The notes under the pieces are model-generated. The model ran no database searches, had not been told where the DNA came from, and worked only from the letters and a program-made list of their open reading frames with translations. A program made the translations under genes and the position numbers. Shown here one piece after another: positions 49,859 through 58,147 of a stretch of 64,000 nucleotides of DNA. This stretch comes from Actinobacteria bacterium OK074 (GTDB taxonomy: Bacteria > Actinomycetota > Actinomycetes > Streptomycetales > Streptomycetaceae), in assembly GCA_001298575.1 (NCBI GenBank), contig LJCV01000318.1, positions 33,724 to 97,723 on the forward strand. Reading direction: 5' to 3'. The first letter of the stretch is position 1; each line of letters starts with the position of its first letter.

Positions 49859-50611
49859 TCAGTGGGCGTGCTCCTCGACCGTCGTCCAGAAGGTGGGCAC
49901 GATGCGGTCCAGGAAGTCGCGGCCCGCGTCGCCCGAGGCGGTGGCGGCCGTGCCCGCGCCCAGGTCGAGGGTCGCGACCATCCGGCCCTGGTAGTCGGCG
50001 TGCATGGCCCGGAGCACGTCCTCGACGAGCCGCCGGTCAAGCCCGACCAGCTTGGCGAGCGGACGGGCGTACGCCTGCCAACGGGTGGTGACCGCGCCGC
50101 GCAGCAGCTCGGCGAGCCGGCCGTCGCGGCCGGTGAGGGTGACGTAGTCCGGCAGCGTCAGCTGGAGCAGCTCGGCCAGGGCCGCGGACTGCCGCTCACC
50201 GCCGCGCCACCGGTCGGCCTCCTCCATCCGTACGTAGGCGGGGAGTTCGAGTCCTACGGCGGCGGCGACCGCCTCCGGTGACAGGCCGCGGGCGACGCGG
50301 TGTTCGCGCAAGGTCCGCGGCGAGCCGATCAGTTCGCCGGTGGAGCACCACAACACGCCCGCGAGCGCGGCGAGTTCGACCGTGGTGGGGGCGGCGGTGC
50401 CGCGTTCCCAGGCGATCACCAGCTCGGCGGAGACGTGCGGCAGCCCGTAGGAGGCCCGCAGGTCGTGGGCGACGTGCTCGCAGCCCATGCCGAGCGCGAC
50501 CCGCAGCCGCCGGGCGGCCCGGGCGTCGAAGGGCGGGGTGGGCTGGGGAGTGGCGGTGGTCCGGGTGGGCGGTGGCGTGGGCCGGGGGGCCTGCGGTTGG
50601 TACACGCGCAC
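49859..50611 (-). CDS. Xre-type helix-turn-helix regulator with two HTH-like domains
   Basis: A 250-aa protein. After a 27-residue Pro/Thr lead the first HTH-like region is RLRVALGMGCEHVAHDLRASYG...LVIAWERGTAAPTTVELAALAGVLWCSTGELIG. The second is RTLREHRVARGLSPEAVAAAVGLELPAYVRMEEADRWRGGERQSAALAELLQL. The C terminus (RPLAKLVGLDRRLVEDVLRAMHADYQGRMVATL) is an unrecognised helical domain. The GTG start lies 56 bp from a perfect palindrome, a possible autoregulatory site. It is a conserved single gene with no evident target operon. Confidence 0.85.
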   Translation of the reverse strand: MRVYQPQAPRPTPPPTRTTATPQPTPPFDARAARRLRVALGMGCEHVAHDLRASYGLPHVSAELVIAWERGTAAPTTVELAALAGVLWCSTGELIGSPRTLREHRVARGLSPEAVAAAVGLELPAYVRMEEADRWRGGERQSAALAELLQLTLPDYVTLTGRDGRLAELLRGAVTTRWQAYARPLAKLVGLDRRLVEDVLRAMHADYQGRMVATLDLGAGTAATASGDAGRDFLDRIVPTFWTTVEEHAH

Positions 50612-50666
50612 AAGCTAGGGGTGTGGCGCCGCGGTGACTACGTTCTGTTCGGTCACACTCACGGAT

Positions 50667-50680
50667 CGTAGGAACCTACG
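50667..50680. promoter_or_regulatory. Palindrome upstream of the double-HTH gene
   Basis: CGTAGGAACCTACG is a 14-bp dyad (arms CGTAGG/CCTACG around AA), in the promoter region of the HTH gene. The rest of the 352-bp gap 50612-50963 shows GC-rich inverted segments around 50868-50902 that may end the response regulator transcript, and no gene. Confidence 0.55.
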
Positions 50681-50963
50681 GTTTTCGGTCGCCGTGCGTA
50701 GCGGTCGCGGCGCTCGTCCGGCGCGGTGGCGCGGGGTGGCGTACGGGGGTGGCGACCAGGCAACCGGCAAGGTGGGCGGGCATATGCGCGGACGGCCGCG
50801 GAGGGTGCGGGTCCGCGGTCGCGGGTGGACAGTAGTCGTACAAATGTCATGGTCAACAGGCCGCCGGGGCGGTCCGGGGCCGGGAAACGGCTCCGCGGAC
50901 CGCCTCTTCAGGTGGCTCAATATGATCGGCGAAAATGCGTACGAGCGCCGGTCACCGGCCGGC

Positions 50964-51674
50964 TCACCGGCTGCTGCCGTCCCCCCACCGGTACACCAGC
51001 TCCGGCCGCCCGACCTGGCCGTACAGCGGGCTGCGACCGGCGCGGCCACTGTCCACCAGGTGTTCCAGGTAGCGGCGGGCCGTGATGCGGGAGATGCCCA
51101 CGCTCTCCGCGAGGCCCGCCGCCGTGAGGCCCTCGGGGGACTGGCGCAGGGTCTTCGTCACGCGCTCCAGGGTCGGCGCGCTCAGGCCCTTGGGGAGGGC
51201 CGCGGGGCCGGGCGCGCGCAGGGTCGCCAGGGCGCGGTCCACCTCGTCCTGGCCGCTCGCCTCGCCCGCCGCCGCGTGGAACTCGGCGTACCGGACCAGC
51301 CGGTCGCGCAGTGTGGCGAAGGTGAACGGCTTCAGCACGTACTGGACCACGCCCAGCGAGACGCCCTCCCGGACCATCGCCAGGTCCCGCGCCGACGTCA
51401 CCGCGATCACGTCCGCGTGGTACCCGGCGGCGCGCAGCGAACGGGCCAGTTGCAGGCCGTGTACGTCGGGCAGGTGCAGGTCGAGCAGGAGCAGGTCGAC
51501 CCGGGTGCGCTCCAGCGCGCGGCGCGCCTCGGCGCCGGTGTGCGCCTTGCCGACGGCCACGAAACCCGGCACGCGGCCGACGTAGAGGACGTGCGCGTCG
51601 GCGGCCACCGGGTCGTCCTCCACGACCAGGACGCGGATGGCGTCACTCTGCGATCCGGTCGGTGGAGTCGTCAT
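50964..51674 (-). CDS. Response regulator of the DcuR/CitB family
   Basis: A 236-aa regulator. The receiver domain carries Asp20/Asp21 (VVEDDPVAADAHVLYV), phosphoacceptor Asp65 (LLLLDLHLPDVHGLQ), Thr93-Ser94 and Lys115 (YVLKPFTFATL). A helix-turn-helix domain ends the protein (PEGLTAAGLAESVGISRITARRYLEHLVDSGRAGRSPLYGQVGRPELVYRW), the pattern of citrate/C4-dicarboxylate regulators. It overlaps the kinase stop by 4 bp. Divergent dctA is the likely target. Confidence 0.94.
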   Translation of the reverse strand: MTTPPTGSQSDAIRVLVVEDDPVAADAHVLYVGRVPGFVAVGKAHTGAEARRALERTRVDLLLLDLHLPDVHGLQLARSLRAAGYHADVIAVTSARDLAMVREGVSLGVVQYVLKPFTFATLRDRLVRYAEFHAAAGEASGQDEVDRALATLRAPGPAALPKGLSAPTLERVTKTLRQSPEGLTAAGLAESVGISRITARRYLEHLVDSGRAGRSPLYGQVGRPELVYRWGDGSSR

Positions 51675-53362
51675 GCGTCAGTCACCTCAGTCACCTCCGG
51701 GCGGGCCCCCGCGGGCAGGGCGGCCCCGGGTCCCGGCGCCGTCGCCGCTGCCGGAGGGACCGGGGCCACCGTAGGCAACGGCAGTCGCACCTCGAACGCC
51801 GCCCCGCCGTCGGGCGCCTCCGACACGGTCAGCGTGCCCTCGTGCCGGGCCACCGTCTGCTTCACCAGGGCGAGGCCGAGGCCCCGTCCGCCGGGCCCGG
51901 ACGGCTTCGTCGACCAGCCGCGCTGGAAGACGGCCTCGGCGTGTGCCGGGTCGACGCCCGCGCCGGTGTCCGTGACCCGCAGGGTGAGGAAGGCGGCGTC
52001 GGTGTACGCCGTCACCGTCACCCGCGCGCCCGCCGACCCCTGCGCCGCGTCGACGGCGTTGTCGATCAGGTTGCCCAGCACGGTCACCAGGTCGCGCGGC
52101 GGCAGCGAGTCGGGGAGCAGGCCGTCGTCGATGCCGCTGTCCTCGGTGACCTCCAACTCCACGCCCCGCTCGTTGGCTTGTGCGGCCTTGCCCAGCAACA
52201 GGGCTGCCAGCACGGGCTCGTTGACGGCGGCCACCACCTGGTCGGTGAGCGCCTGCGCGAGTTCGAGTTCGGCGGTCGCGAACTCCACCGCCTCCTCGCC
52301 GCGGCCGAGTTCGATCAGCGAGACGACGGTGTGCAGCCGGTTCGCGGCCTCGTGCGCCTGCGAGCGAAGCGCCAGCGTGAAGCCCCGCTCCGAGTCCAAC
52401 TCGCCCATCAGCGACTGGAGTTCGGTGACATCGCGGAGCGTGACGACGGTGCCGCGGTGCTGACCGCCCAGCACCGGCGAGGTGTTGACCACCAGCACCC
52501 GCCGCGCGGTGAGGTGCACCTCGTCCACCCGGGGCTGCGAGGACAGCAGCGCGCCGGTGAGCGGCGCGGGCAGCCCCAGTTCCGCCACCGAGCGGCCGAT
52601 CACCTCGCCGTCCACGCCCAGCAGTTCGCGCCCGCCGTCGTTGATCAGCGCCACCCGGAAGCTGCTGTCCAGCATCAACAGGCCCTCGCGCACGGCGTGC
52701 AGCGCGGCCTGGTGGTAGTCGTGCATGCGGCTCAGCTCGGTGGCGTTCATGCCGTGCGTGGAGCGGCGCAGCCGCGCGTTGATGACGTACGTGCCGACCG
52801 CGCCGAGCGCGAGCGCGCCGCCCGCGACCCCGAGCAGCGCGGTCAGCTGCCCCCGCACCCGGGCCGAGATCGCCTCCACCTTGATGCCCGCGCTCACCAG
52901 CCCGACGATCCTGCCGCCGTCCCGGATCGGCGTCACCGCCCGCACGGACGGGCCCAGCGTCCCCTTGTACGTCTCCGTGAACGACTCGCCCTTCAGTGCC
53001 CGCGCGGTGTGCCCGAGGAACTTCTCCCCGATCAGGTCCGGGTTCGGGTGCGTCCAGCGGATGCCCTTCGTGTTCATGATCGTGACGAAGTCGACGCCGG
53101 TGTCCCGCTGCACCTGGAGCGCGTACGGCTGCAACCGCGCCGTCGGGTCCGCCGTACGGATGGCGGCCCGCACCGAGGGGGCGTCCGCCACCGAACGGGC
53201 CACCGCGGTGGCCTGCCGGGCGGCGGCGTCCGTGGCCTGGCGGCTGTCGCTGACGTAACTGAACAGCGCGTACCCGGCGACGAGGACCGCTATCAGCACG
53301 GCCTGCATGGCGAAGAGCTGACCGGCGAGGCTGCGGGGGGTCGGGAGGCGGAGGGGGCGCAT
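51671..53362 (-). CDS. DcuS/CitA-type sensor histidine kinase
   Basis: A 563-aa membrane kinase. TM1 is at residues 15-36 (LFAMQAVLIAVLVAGYALFSYV), then a periplasmic-type PDC/Cache sensor domain to about 170 (GVDFVTIMNTKGIRWTHPNPDLIGEKF; SAGIKVEAI), TM2 (about 172-194) and a PAS domain (MLDSSFRVALINDGGRELLGVDGEVIGRS). The phosphoacceptor is His337 in RSQAHEAANRLHTVVSLIELG, the Spo0B-like DHp of this family, and the ATPase boxes are GNLIDNAVDAA, TDTGAGVDP and GRGLGLALVKQ. The GTHPNP-type ligand pocket fits citrate or C4-dicarboxylate sensing. The C-terminal 35 residues are Ala/Pro-rich. Confidence 0.95.
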   Translation of the reverse strand: MRPLRLPTPRSLAGQLFAMQAVLIAVLVAGYALFSYVSDSRQATDAAARQATAVARSVADAPSVRAAIRTADPTARLQPYALQVQRDTGVDFVTIMNTKGIRWTHPNPDLIGEKFLGHTARALKGESFTETYKGTLGPSVRAVTPIRDGGRIVGLVSAGIKVEAISARVRGQLTALLGVAGGALALGAVGTYVINARLRRSTHGMNATELSRMHDYHQAALHAVREGLLMLDSSFRVALINDGGRELLGVDGEVIGRSVAELGLPAPLTGALLSSQPRVDEVHLTARRVLVVNTSPVLGGQHRGTVVTLRDVTELQSLMGELDSERGFTLALRSQAHEAANRLHTVVSLIELGRGEEAVEFATAELELAQALTDQVVAAVNEPVLAALLLGKAAQANERGVELEVTEDSGIDDGLLPDSLPPRDLVTVLGNLIDNAVDAAQGSAGARVTVTAYTDAAFLTLRVTDTGAGVDPAHAEAVFQRGWSTKPSGPGGRGLGLALVKQTVARHEGTLTVSEAPDGGAAFEVRLPLPTVAPVPPAAATAPGPGAALPAGARPEVTEVTDA

Positions 53363-53373
53363 GGGGCTCAGTG

Positions 53374-53424
53374 TGCTCGGTTCTCGTCGCCGTACGCTCG
53401 GTTTGTGTCGAGATGTGCTCGGTT
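53374..53424. promoter_or_regulatory. Three direct repeats at exact 21-bp spacing between the dct kinase and dctA
   Basis: TGCTCGGTT at 53374-53382, CGCTCGGTT at 53395-53403 and TGCTCGGTT at 53416-53424. Starts are exactly 21 bp apart, two helical turns, so all lie on one DNA face. They are 12-62 bp upstream of the kinase start in the 295-bp divergent gap, ideal for the linked response regulator. The A/T-rich stretch 53478-53517 is likely the dctA promoter. Confidence 0.75.
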
Positions 53425-53657
53425 CATGTATGTGTGTGATCTGTTCTGGCGGATGTCGTGGGCGAGGGGCAATCGACTGTAAAGGTGCCCTTAAGTATGA
53501 ACTAAATGAACGGAAGGGTGACCGTCCTCACAGGCCGGGAGATAGTCACCGCATTCCCCCATCCCTCGCGGACCGCCCCCTGCGGGCTTCCCCGAGGATC
53601 CCCCGGACGTGAGCCGCACGCCGGATGATGCCGACGACGTCGTCAAGGAGGGCCGCC

Positions 53658-55028
53658 GTGGCCACCACACCCGAAACGGCAGCTGCCGCACCCGCCGCCA
53701 AACGGGACCGCACCCATTACCTCTACATCGCGGTGATCGTGGCCGTGGTCCTCGGCATCGTCGTCGGGTTCGCCGCCCCCGGCTTCGCCGAGGAGCTGAA
53801 GCCGCTCGGTACCGGTTTCGTCGCGCTGATCAAGATGATGATCTCGCCGATCATCTTCTGCACGATCGTGCTCGGCGTCGGCTCGGTCCGCAAGGCCGCC
53901 AAGGTCGGCAAGGTCGGCGGTCTGGCCCTCGCCTACTTCCTCTGTATGTCCGTGGTCGCGCTGGCCATCGGCCTCGTGGTCGGCAACATCATCCACCCGG
54001 GCAGCGGCATGCACCTGACCGAGGCGGTCAAGAGCGTCGGCCACACCCAGGCCGACGCCGCCGCCGAGGGACCGGTCGACTTCATGCTCGGGATCATCCC
54101 GACGACGTTCGTGTCCTCCTTCACCGAGGGCGAGGTCCTCCAGACCCTCCTCGTCGCGCTGCTCACGGGCTTCGCGCTCCAGGCCATGGGCCGTACGGGC
54201 GAACCGGTGCTGCGCGGGGTCGAGCACATCCAGAAGCTGGTCTTCCGGATCCTCGGCATGATCATGTGGGCGGCGCCGATCGGCGCGTTCGGCGCCATGG
54301 CCGCCGTGATCGGCGAGACCGGCATGGACGCCCTCAAGGCGCTCGGCACGATCATGGCCGGCTTCTACATCACCTGCCTGCTCTTCGTGGTCGTGGTCCT
54401 GGGCACGCTGGTCAAGCTGGTCGCCAAGGTCAACCTCTTCCTGCTGCTGAAGTACCTCGGCCGCGAGTTCCTGCTGATCCTGTCCACGTCGTCGTCCGAG
54501 TCCGCGCTGCCGCGGCTCATCGCGAAGATGCAGCACCTGGGCGTCAGCAAGCCGGTCGTCGGCATCACGGTGCCGACCGGGTACTCCTTCAACCTCGACG
54601 GCACGATGATCTACCTGACGATGGCCTCGCTGTTCATCGCGGACGCCATGGACCAGCCGATGAGCATCGGGCAGCAGATCGGTCTGCTGCTGTTCATGAT
54701 GGTCGCCTCGAAGGGCGCGGCCGGTGTCTCCGGGTCGGGCATCGCCGTCCTGGCGAGCGGACTCCAGTCCCACAAGCCGGCGCTGGTGGACGGCGTCGGC
54801 CTGATCATCGGCATCGACCGCTTCATGAGCGAGGCGCGTGCGCTGACGAACTTCGCGGGGAACGCGGTTGCCACGCTGCTGATCGGTACGTGGACCGGTG
54901 AGGTGGACAAGGAGCGGGTGAACCGGGTGCTGGCGGGCGAACTTCCGTTCGATGAGCGGACGTTGCTGGACGAAGAGGGTGACTTGCCGTCGGCTGAGGT
55001 GGAAGAGAAGGCTCTTGCCAAGGCGTAG
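53658..55028 (+). CDS. dctA: DctA-type cation:dicarboxylate symporter
   Basis: A 456-aa transporter of the DAACS family, importing succinate, fumarate or malate with cations. About eight helices and two re-entrant loops are visible. Key motifs are LSTSSSESALPRL (Ser-rich hairpin 1), TVPTGYSFNLDGTMIYLTMA (helix 7), KGAAGVSGSGIAVLAS (hairpin 2) and DRFMSEARALTNFAGNAVAT (helix 8, substrate Asp/Arg/Asn). The GTG at 53658 with AAGGAGGG 5 nt upstream is preferred over an earlier ATG. It is divergent from its probable two-component regulator. Confidence 0.95.
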   Translation: MATTPETAAAAPAAKRDRTHYLYIAVIVAVVLGIVVGFAAPGFAEELKPLGTGFVALIKMMISPIIFCTIVLGVGSVRKAAKVGKVGGLALAYFLCMSVVALAIGLVVGNIIHPGSGMHLTEAVKSVGHTQADAAAEGPVDFMLGIIPTTFVSSFTEGEVLQTLLVALLTGFALQAMGRTGEPVLRGVEHIQKLVFRILGMIMWAAPIGAFGAMAAVIGETGMDALKALGTIMAGFYITCLLFVVVVLGTLVKLVAKVNLFLLLKYLGREFLLILSTSSSESALPRLIAKMQHLGVSKPVVGITVPTGYSFNLDGTMIYLTMASLFIADAMDQPMSIGQQIGLLLFMMVASKGAAGVSGSGIAVLASGLQSHKPALVDGVGLIIGIDRFMSEARALTNFAGNAVATLLIGTWTGEVDKERVNRVLAGELPFDERTLLDEEGDLPSAEVEEKALAKA

Positions 55029-55065
55029 GCGCTCCGCTGGGTGTGGCGGATTCGGGTGCGGGTGG

Positions 55066-55137
55066 GTGGGGGTTGCTCGCGCCCACGCGGCGGAGCCGCA
55101 CAATGTCACAGCCCCGCGCCCCTTAAGGGGCGCGGTC
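55066..55137. repeat. Dispersed intergenic repeat, copy D, after dctA
   Basis: GGGGGTTGCTCGCGCCCACG, CGGCGGAGCCGCACAATG, then CAGCCCCGCGCCCC and TTAAGGGGCGCGG. It has the same order and orientation as copy B at 18998. Confidence 0.85.
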
Positions 55138-55170
55138 TTACCCGAAGAAGAACGGTCCCCATATAGACCC

Positions 55171-55222
55171 CGAGCGGTCAGGTCCCTCCCCCGTGGGCCT
55201 GGCCGCTCGGCCTTTTTGTTTT
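55171..55222 (+). terminator. Strong terminator after dctA
   Basis: CGAGCGGTCAGGTCC at 55171-55185 pairs (two G-U) with GGGCCTGGCCGCTCG at 55195-55209, followed by TTTTTGTTTT at 55213-55222. It lies between convergent dctA and tetR stops. Confidence 0.92.
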
Positions 55223-55235
55223 GGCGGCCGACGTT

Positions 55236-55883
55236 CTACGCGCTCAGGCTCGCCACCAGTTCTGTTGCCCGGGCCGCCGGGACCCCCGCGGTGGTCAGGA
55301 GGGTGATGGTGGCCGAGGGGCCCGCCTCCTCGGGGGCCAGGAGGCCGGCGTTCACCGCTTCCATGAGGGCGAAGAGCATGTGCTCGTGGACGTAGGCCAG
55401 GGCCGGCGAGGGGAGCGGGGAGGTGAACACGCCCTGGTCCATGCCCTGTTGGAGGACCTTGGCGCAGGATGCGCGGACCGGGGAGAAGCGGTCGCGGATG
55501 CCCTGTTCGCCCACGCTGCGCTGGGCCAGGGAGACCAGGATGCGGTAGCGGTCGGCGATCTCCCAGACCGCGAGGGTGTAGCGGGCGAGCGCCTCGGCGG
55601 GGTCGTCGACGCCCGCGCGCCCCGCCCGGTGCGCCTCCGCCACCGCCGCCACCGCACCGTCGACCAGCGTGCCGATCAGCGCCTCGCGGCTGGGGAAGTG
55701 GCCGTACACCGTGCGCCGTACGACGCCGGCGGCGCGGGCGATCTGGTCCATCGAGGCGTCCGGGTCGCGCAGCAGTTCGGCGAGCGCGACGTCGAGGATG
55801 CGCCGCCGGTTGGCGTCGGCGCGGCTGCCGCCCGCCGCGTGGGCGCCGGTGCGAGGGGTGTTGCCCGTGGTCATGCCCGTCAT
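55236..55883 (-). CDS. TetR-family repressor of the adjacent MFS exporter
   Basis: A 215-aa regulator. The HTH is RRRILDVALAELLRDPDASMDQIARAAGVVRRTVYGHFPSREALIG, typical TetR. The ATG at 55883 is selected because GGAGG lies 8 nt upstream; another ATG three codons later is possible. It is divergent from the MFS gene, and the gap holds three related 18-bp operators (consensus TTGCACAGnnCTGTGCAA), which strongly indicates repression of both genes by this protein. Confidence 0.9.
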   Translation of the reverse strand: MTGMTTGNTPRTGAHAAGGSRADANRRRILDVALAELLRDPDASMDQIARAAGVVRRTVYGHFPSREALIGTLVDGAVAAVAEAHRAGRAGVDDPAEALARYTLAVWEIADRYRILVSLAQRSVGEQGIRDRFSPVRASCAKVLQQGMDQGVFTSPLPSPALAYVHEHMLFALMEAVNAGLLAPEEAGPSATITLLTTAGVPAARATELVASLSA

Positions 55884-55962
55884 TCTGCCCGCCTCCGGGT
55901 GCGTACCCGGACCGGTTCCGGCTGCTTGCGACCGTTTCCGCAAGGGTCTCACCTTCCTCCAG

Positions 55963-56026
55963 TTGCACAGCTCTGTGCAATGGGCGTACATTGCACAGTA
56001 TTGAGCAACTGCACATCAGTGTGCAA
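55963..56026. promoter_or_regulatory. Triple 18-bp operator and overlapping promoter of the MFS gene
   Basis: O1 TTGCACAGCTCTGTGCAA (55963-55980) is nearly perfect. O2 TTGCACAGTATTGAGCAA (55991-56008) and O3 CTGCACATCAGTGTGCAA (56009-56026) are weaker and abut each other. A -35 TTGCAC inside O1 and TACATT at 55987-55992 with 18-bp spacing form a plausible + strand promoter covered by O1 and O2. Confidence 0.85.
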
Positions 56027-56066
56027 CTCGCTGTACGGAACCCGAACCGAGGAAGGCGACCCCGCC

Positions 56067-57749
56067 ATGCGTCTCGTCATGAACCAGCCGGTCGAGAGGA
56101 TGGACCGGCCCTACGCCCGGCGCTGGTGGGCGCTGCTCGTGCTCTGCCTGAGTCTGCTGATCATCGTGATGGCGAACACCGCCCTCACCGTCGCCGCGCC
56201 CGACATGACCACCGACCTGGGCCTCTCCAGCGCCGACCTCCAGTGGGTCATCGACGGCTACACCGTCCCGTACGCGGCCCTGATGCTGCTGTTCGGCGCG
56301 ATCGGCGACAAGTACAGCCGCCGGGGCGCGCTGGTGCTCGGGCTCGTCGTCTTCGGCGCCGGGGCGGTCACCGGATCGCTCGTCGACAGCGCCACGGGGG
56401 TCATCACGGCCCGCGCGATCATGGGCTTCGGCGCCGCGCTGATCATGCCGGCCACGCTGTCGCTGCTCGCGGCGACCTTCCCGCGCGCGGAACGCGCCAA
56501 GGCGATCCTGCTGTGGACGGCGACCGCGGGCCTCGCCATCGCGGCCGGGCCACTGGTCGCGGGCGCGCTGCTGGAGAACCACGGCTGGGCGTCCACGTTC
56601 CTGATCAACGTGCCCGTCGCCGCCGTCGCGCTCGTCGGCGCCCTCGTCCTGGTCCCGCCGTCCAAGGCCGGGCACCACGACCGCATCGACTACGTCGGCG
56701 GCCTGCTGTCCGTGGTCTGGATCGGCTCGCTCGTCTACATGATCATCGAGGGCCCGCACTTCGGCTGGGGTGTGAAGGCGGTGACGGCGGCGGTCGTCGC
56801 GGGCGTCGGACTGGTCCTGTTCGTGGTCTGGGAACTGCGCCACCCGCGCCCGGTGCTGAACGTCCGCCGGTTCGCGGGCCGCCGCTTCGCGGGCTCCAAC
56901 CTCGCCGTCGCGCTGTTCTTCCTCGCGGTCTTCGGCGCGTTCTACTACCTCACCCAGGACCTCCAGTTCGTCCTCGGCTACGACGCCCTGGAGACCGGCG
57001 TCCGCATGCTGCCGCTCGCCGGTGCGGTGTTCGTCGGCTCGGCGCTCACCGGGTACCTCACGCCGCGGCTCGGCATGCGGGTCACGGTCACGGCGGGCAT
57101 GGTCGGCGGCACGACGGCGCTCGCGCTGCTGACCCGGATCGACTCGGCCTCGTCGTACGGCGATTTCGTCGCCCCCCTGGTCATCCTCGGCCTGGCGATC
57201 GGGCTCGCGCTCTCGCCGTCCACCGACGCGATCATGGGCGCCTTCCCCGAGTCCGAACTCGGCGTCGGCGGCGCGGTCAACGACACCTCGCTGGAACTGG
57301 GCGGCTCGCTCGGCATCGCGATCCTCGGCTCGCTGCTGTCGACGTCGTACGGGTCCCATCTCGCCGACGCGACGGCGGGCAGCAAGTTGCCGTCGAGCAC
57401 GTTGAGCACGGCGCAGGACTCGGTGGGGGCGGGGTACGCGGTGGCGTCGGCGATGTCCGACAGGGCGCAGGCTCTCGCCGAGCAGGCCGCGTCCGCGGGG
57501 TCGGCCGAACGGGCGGCCCAACTCAAGTCGCAGGCTGGCGAGTTGGCGACGGGTGCCAAGCAGATGGCGGAGGCGGTGGGGGCGTCCTTCTCGGACGCGG
57601 TGGCGCATACAAGTCTGGTCGGAGCGGTGGTTCTTGGGGTGGGGACGGTGCTGGTCGGGGTGTTGCTGCCCGGGCGGGTGGGGGAGGTTGCCTCGACGGA
57701 GGTCGAGGAGGAACTGGAGGTTGTGGGCGCGGGGTCGTCTGCCGGGTGA
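56067..57749 (+). CDS. MFS drug exporter, 14-TMS DHA2 type
   Basis: A 560-aa transporter. Features are ALTVAAPDMTTDLGLSSADLQWVIDGYTVPYAALMLLFGAIGDKYSRRG (helices 1-2 and motif A), LLENHGWASTFLINVPVAAVALVGA and about 14 helices. Between the last helices lies an unusual soluble, Ala/Ser/Gln-rich loop of about 75 residues (AGSKLPSSTLSTAQDSVG...AAQLKSQAGELATGAKQM). The ATG at 56067 has GAGGAAGG 10 nt upstream. It is controlled by the divergent TetR protein through three operators. The substrate is unknown. Confidence 0.93.
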   Translation: MRLVMNQPVERMDRPYARRWWALLVLCLSLLIIVMANTALTVAAPDMTTDLGLSSADLQWVIDGYTVPYAALMLLFGAIGDKYSRRGALVLGLVVFGAGAVTGSLVDSATGVITARAIMGFGAALIMPATLSLLAATFPRAERAKAILLWTATAGLAIAAGPLVAGALLENHGWASTFLINVPVAAVALVGALVLVPPSKAGHHDRIDYVGGLLSVVWIGSLVYMIIEGPHFGWGVKAVTAAVVAGVGLVLFVVWELRHPRPVLNVRRFAGRRFAGSNLAVALFFLAVFGAFYYLTQDLQFVLGYDALETGVRMLPLAGAVFVGSALTGYLTPRLGMRVTVTAGMVGGTTALALLTRIDSASSYGDFVAPLVILGLAIGLALSPSTDAIMGAFPESELGVGGAVNDTSLELGGSLGIAILGSLLSTSYGSHLADATAGSKLPSSTLSTAQDSVGAGYAVASAMSDRAQALAEQAASAGSAERAAQLKSQAGELATGAKQMAEAVGASFSDAVAHTSLVGAVVLGVGTVLVGVLLPGRVGEVASTEVEEELEVVGAGSSAG

Positions 57750-58080
57750 GGTTGGGTGGCGGGTGCGGCGTTGGTCGTGGTTGCTCCCGCCCACGCGGCG
57801 GAGCCGCATATCAGACACAGCCCCGCACCCCTAAAAGCAGGGGCTGCGCCCCGCTTTTCCAGCGCCGCGGCCACCTTGCGTGCCTTTGGGCCGTGAGGTG
57901 GCCGCGCGTTGCGTGCCTTTGGGCCGTGAGGTGGCCGCGCGCTTCAAGCCGCAAGGCACCCGAGGGTTTTCGAGCCGCGGGTGCCTGCGCGTTTTTAGGG
58001 GCGCGGGGAACTGCGCGACCAGCCCCCACCCACCCGCACCCGCAAGCGCACCCCGGTGGGCCCCCCAACCCTCCCCACAC
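57750..58080. repeat. Intergenic repeat mosaic: copies E and F plus a 33-bp tandem duplication
   Basis: The gap 57750-58147 holds no gene. Copy E (57765-57855) has GGTTGCTCCCGCCCACGCGG, CGGAGCCGCAT and CAGCCCCGCACCCCT. A perfect 33-bp unit starting TTGCGTGCCTTTGGGCCGTG repeats at 57876-57908 and 57909-57941. Copy F (58000-58045) reads AGGGGCGCGGGGAACTGCGC then GACCAGCCCCCACCC. GCACCCGAGGG...CGCGGGTGC forms a hairpin between them. Confidence 0.85.
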
Positions 58081-58147
58081 CCGAATGCGTTACTGTGCGG
58101 CACCCTAACCGCCACAAGCCAAGCGCAGCGAAAGGGCAACCGGGGGC

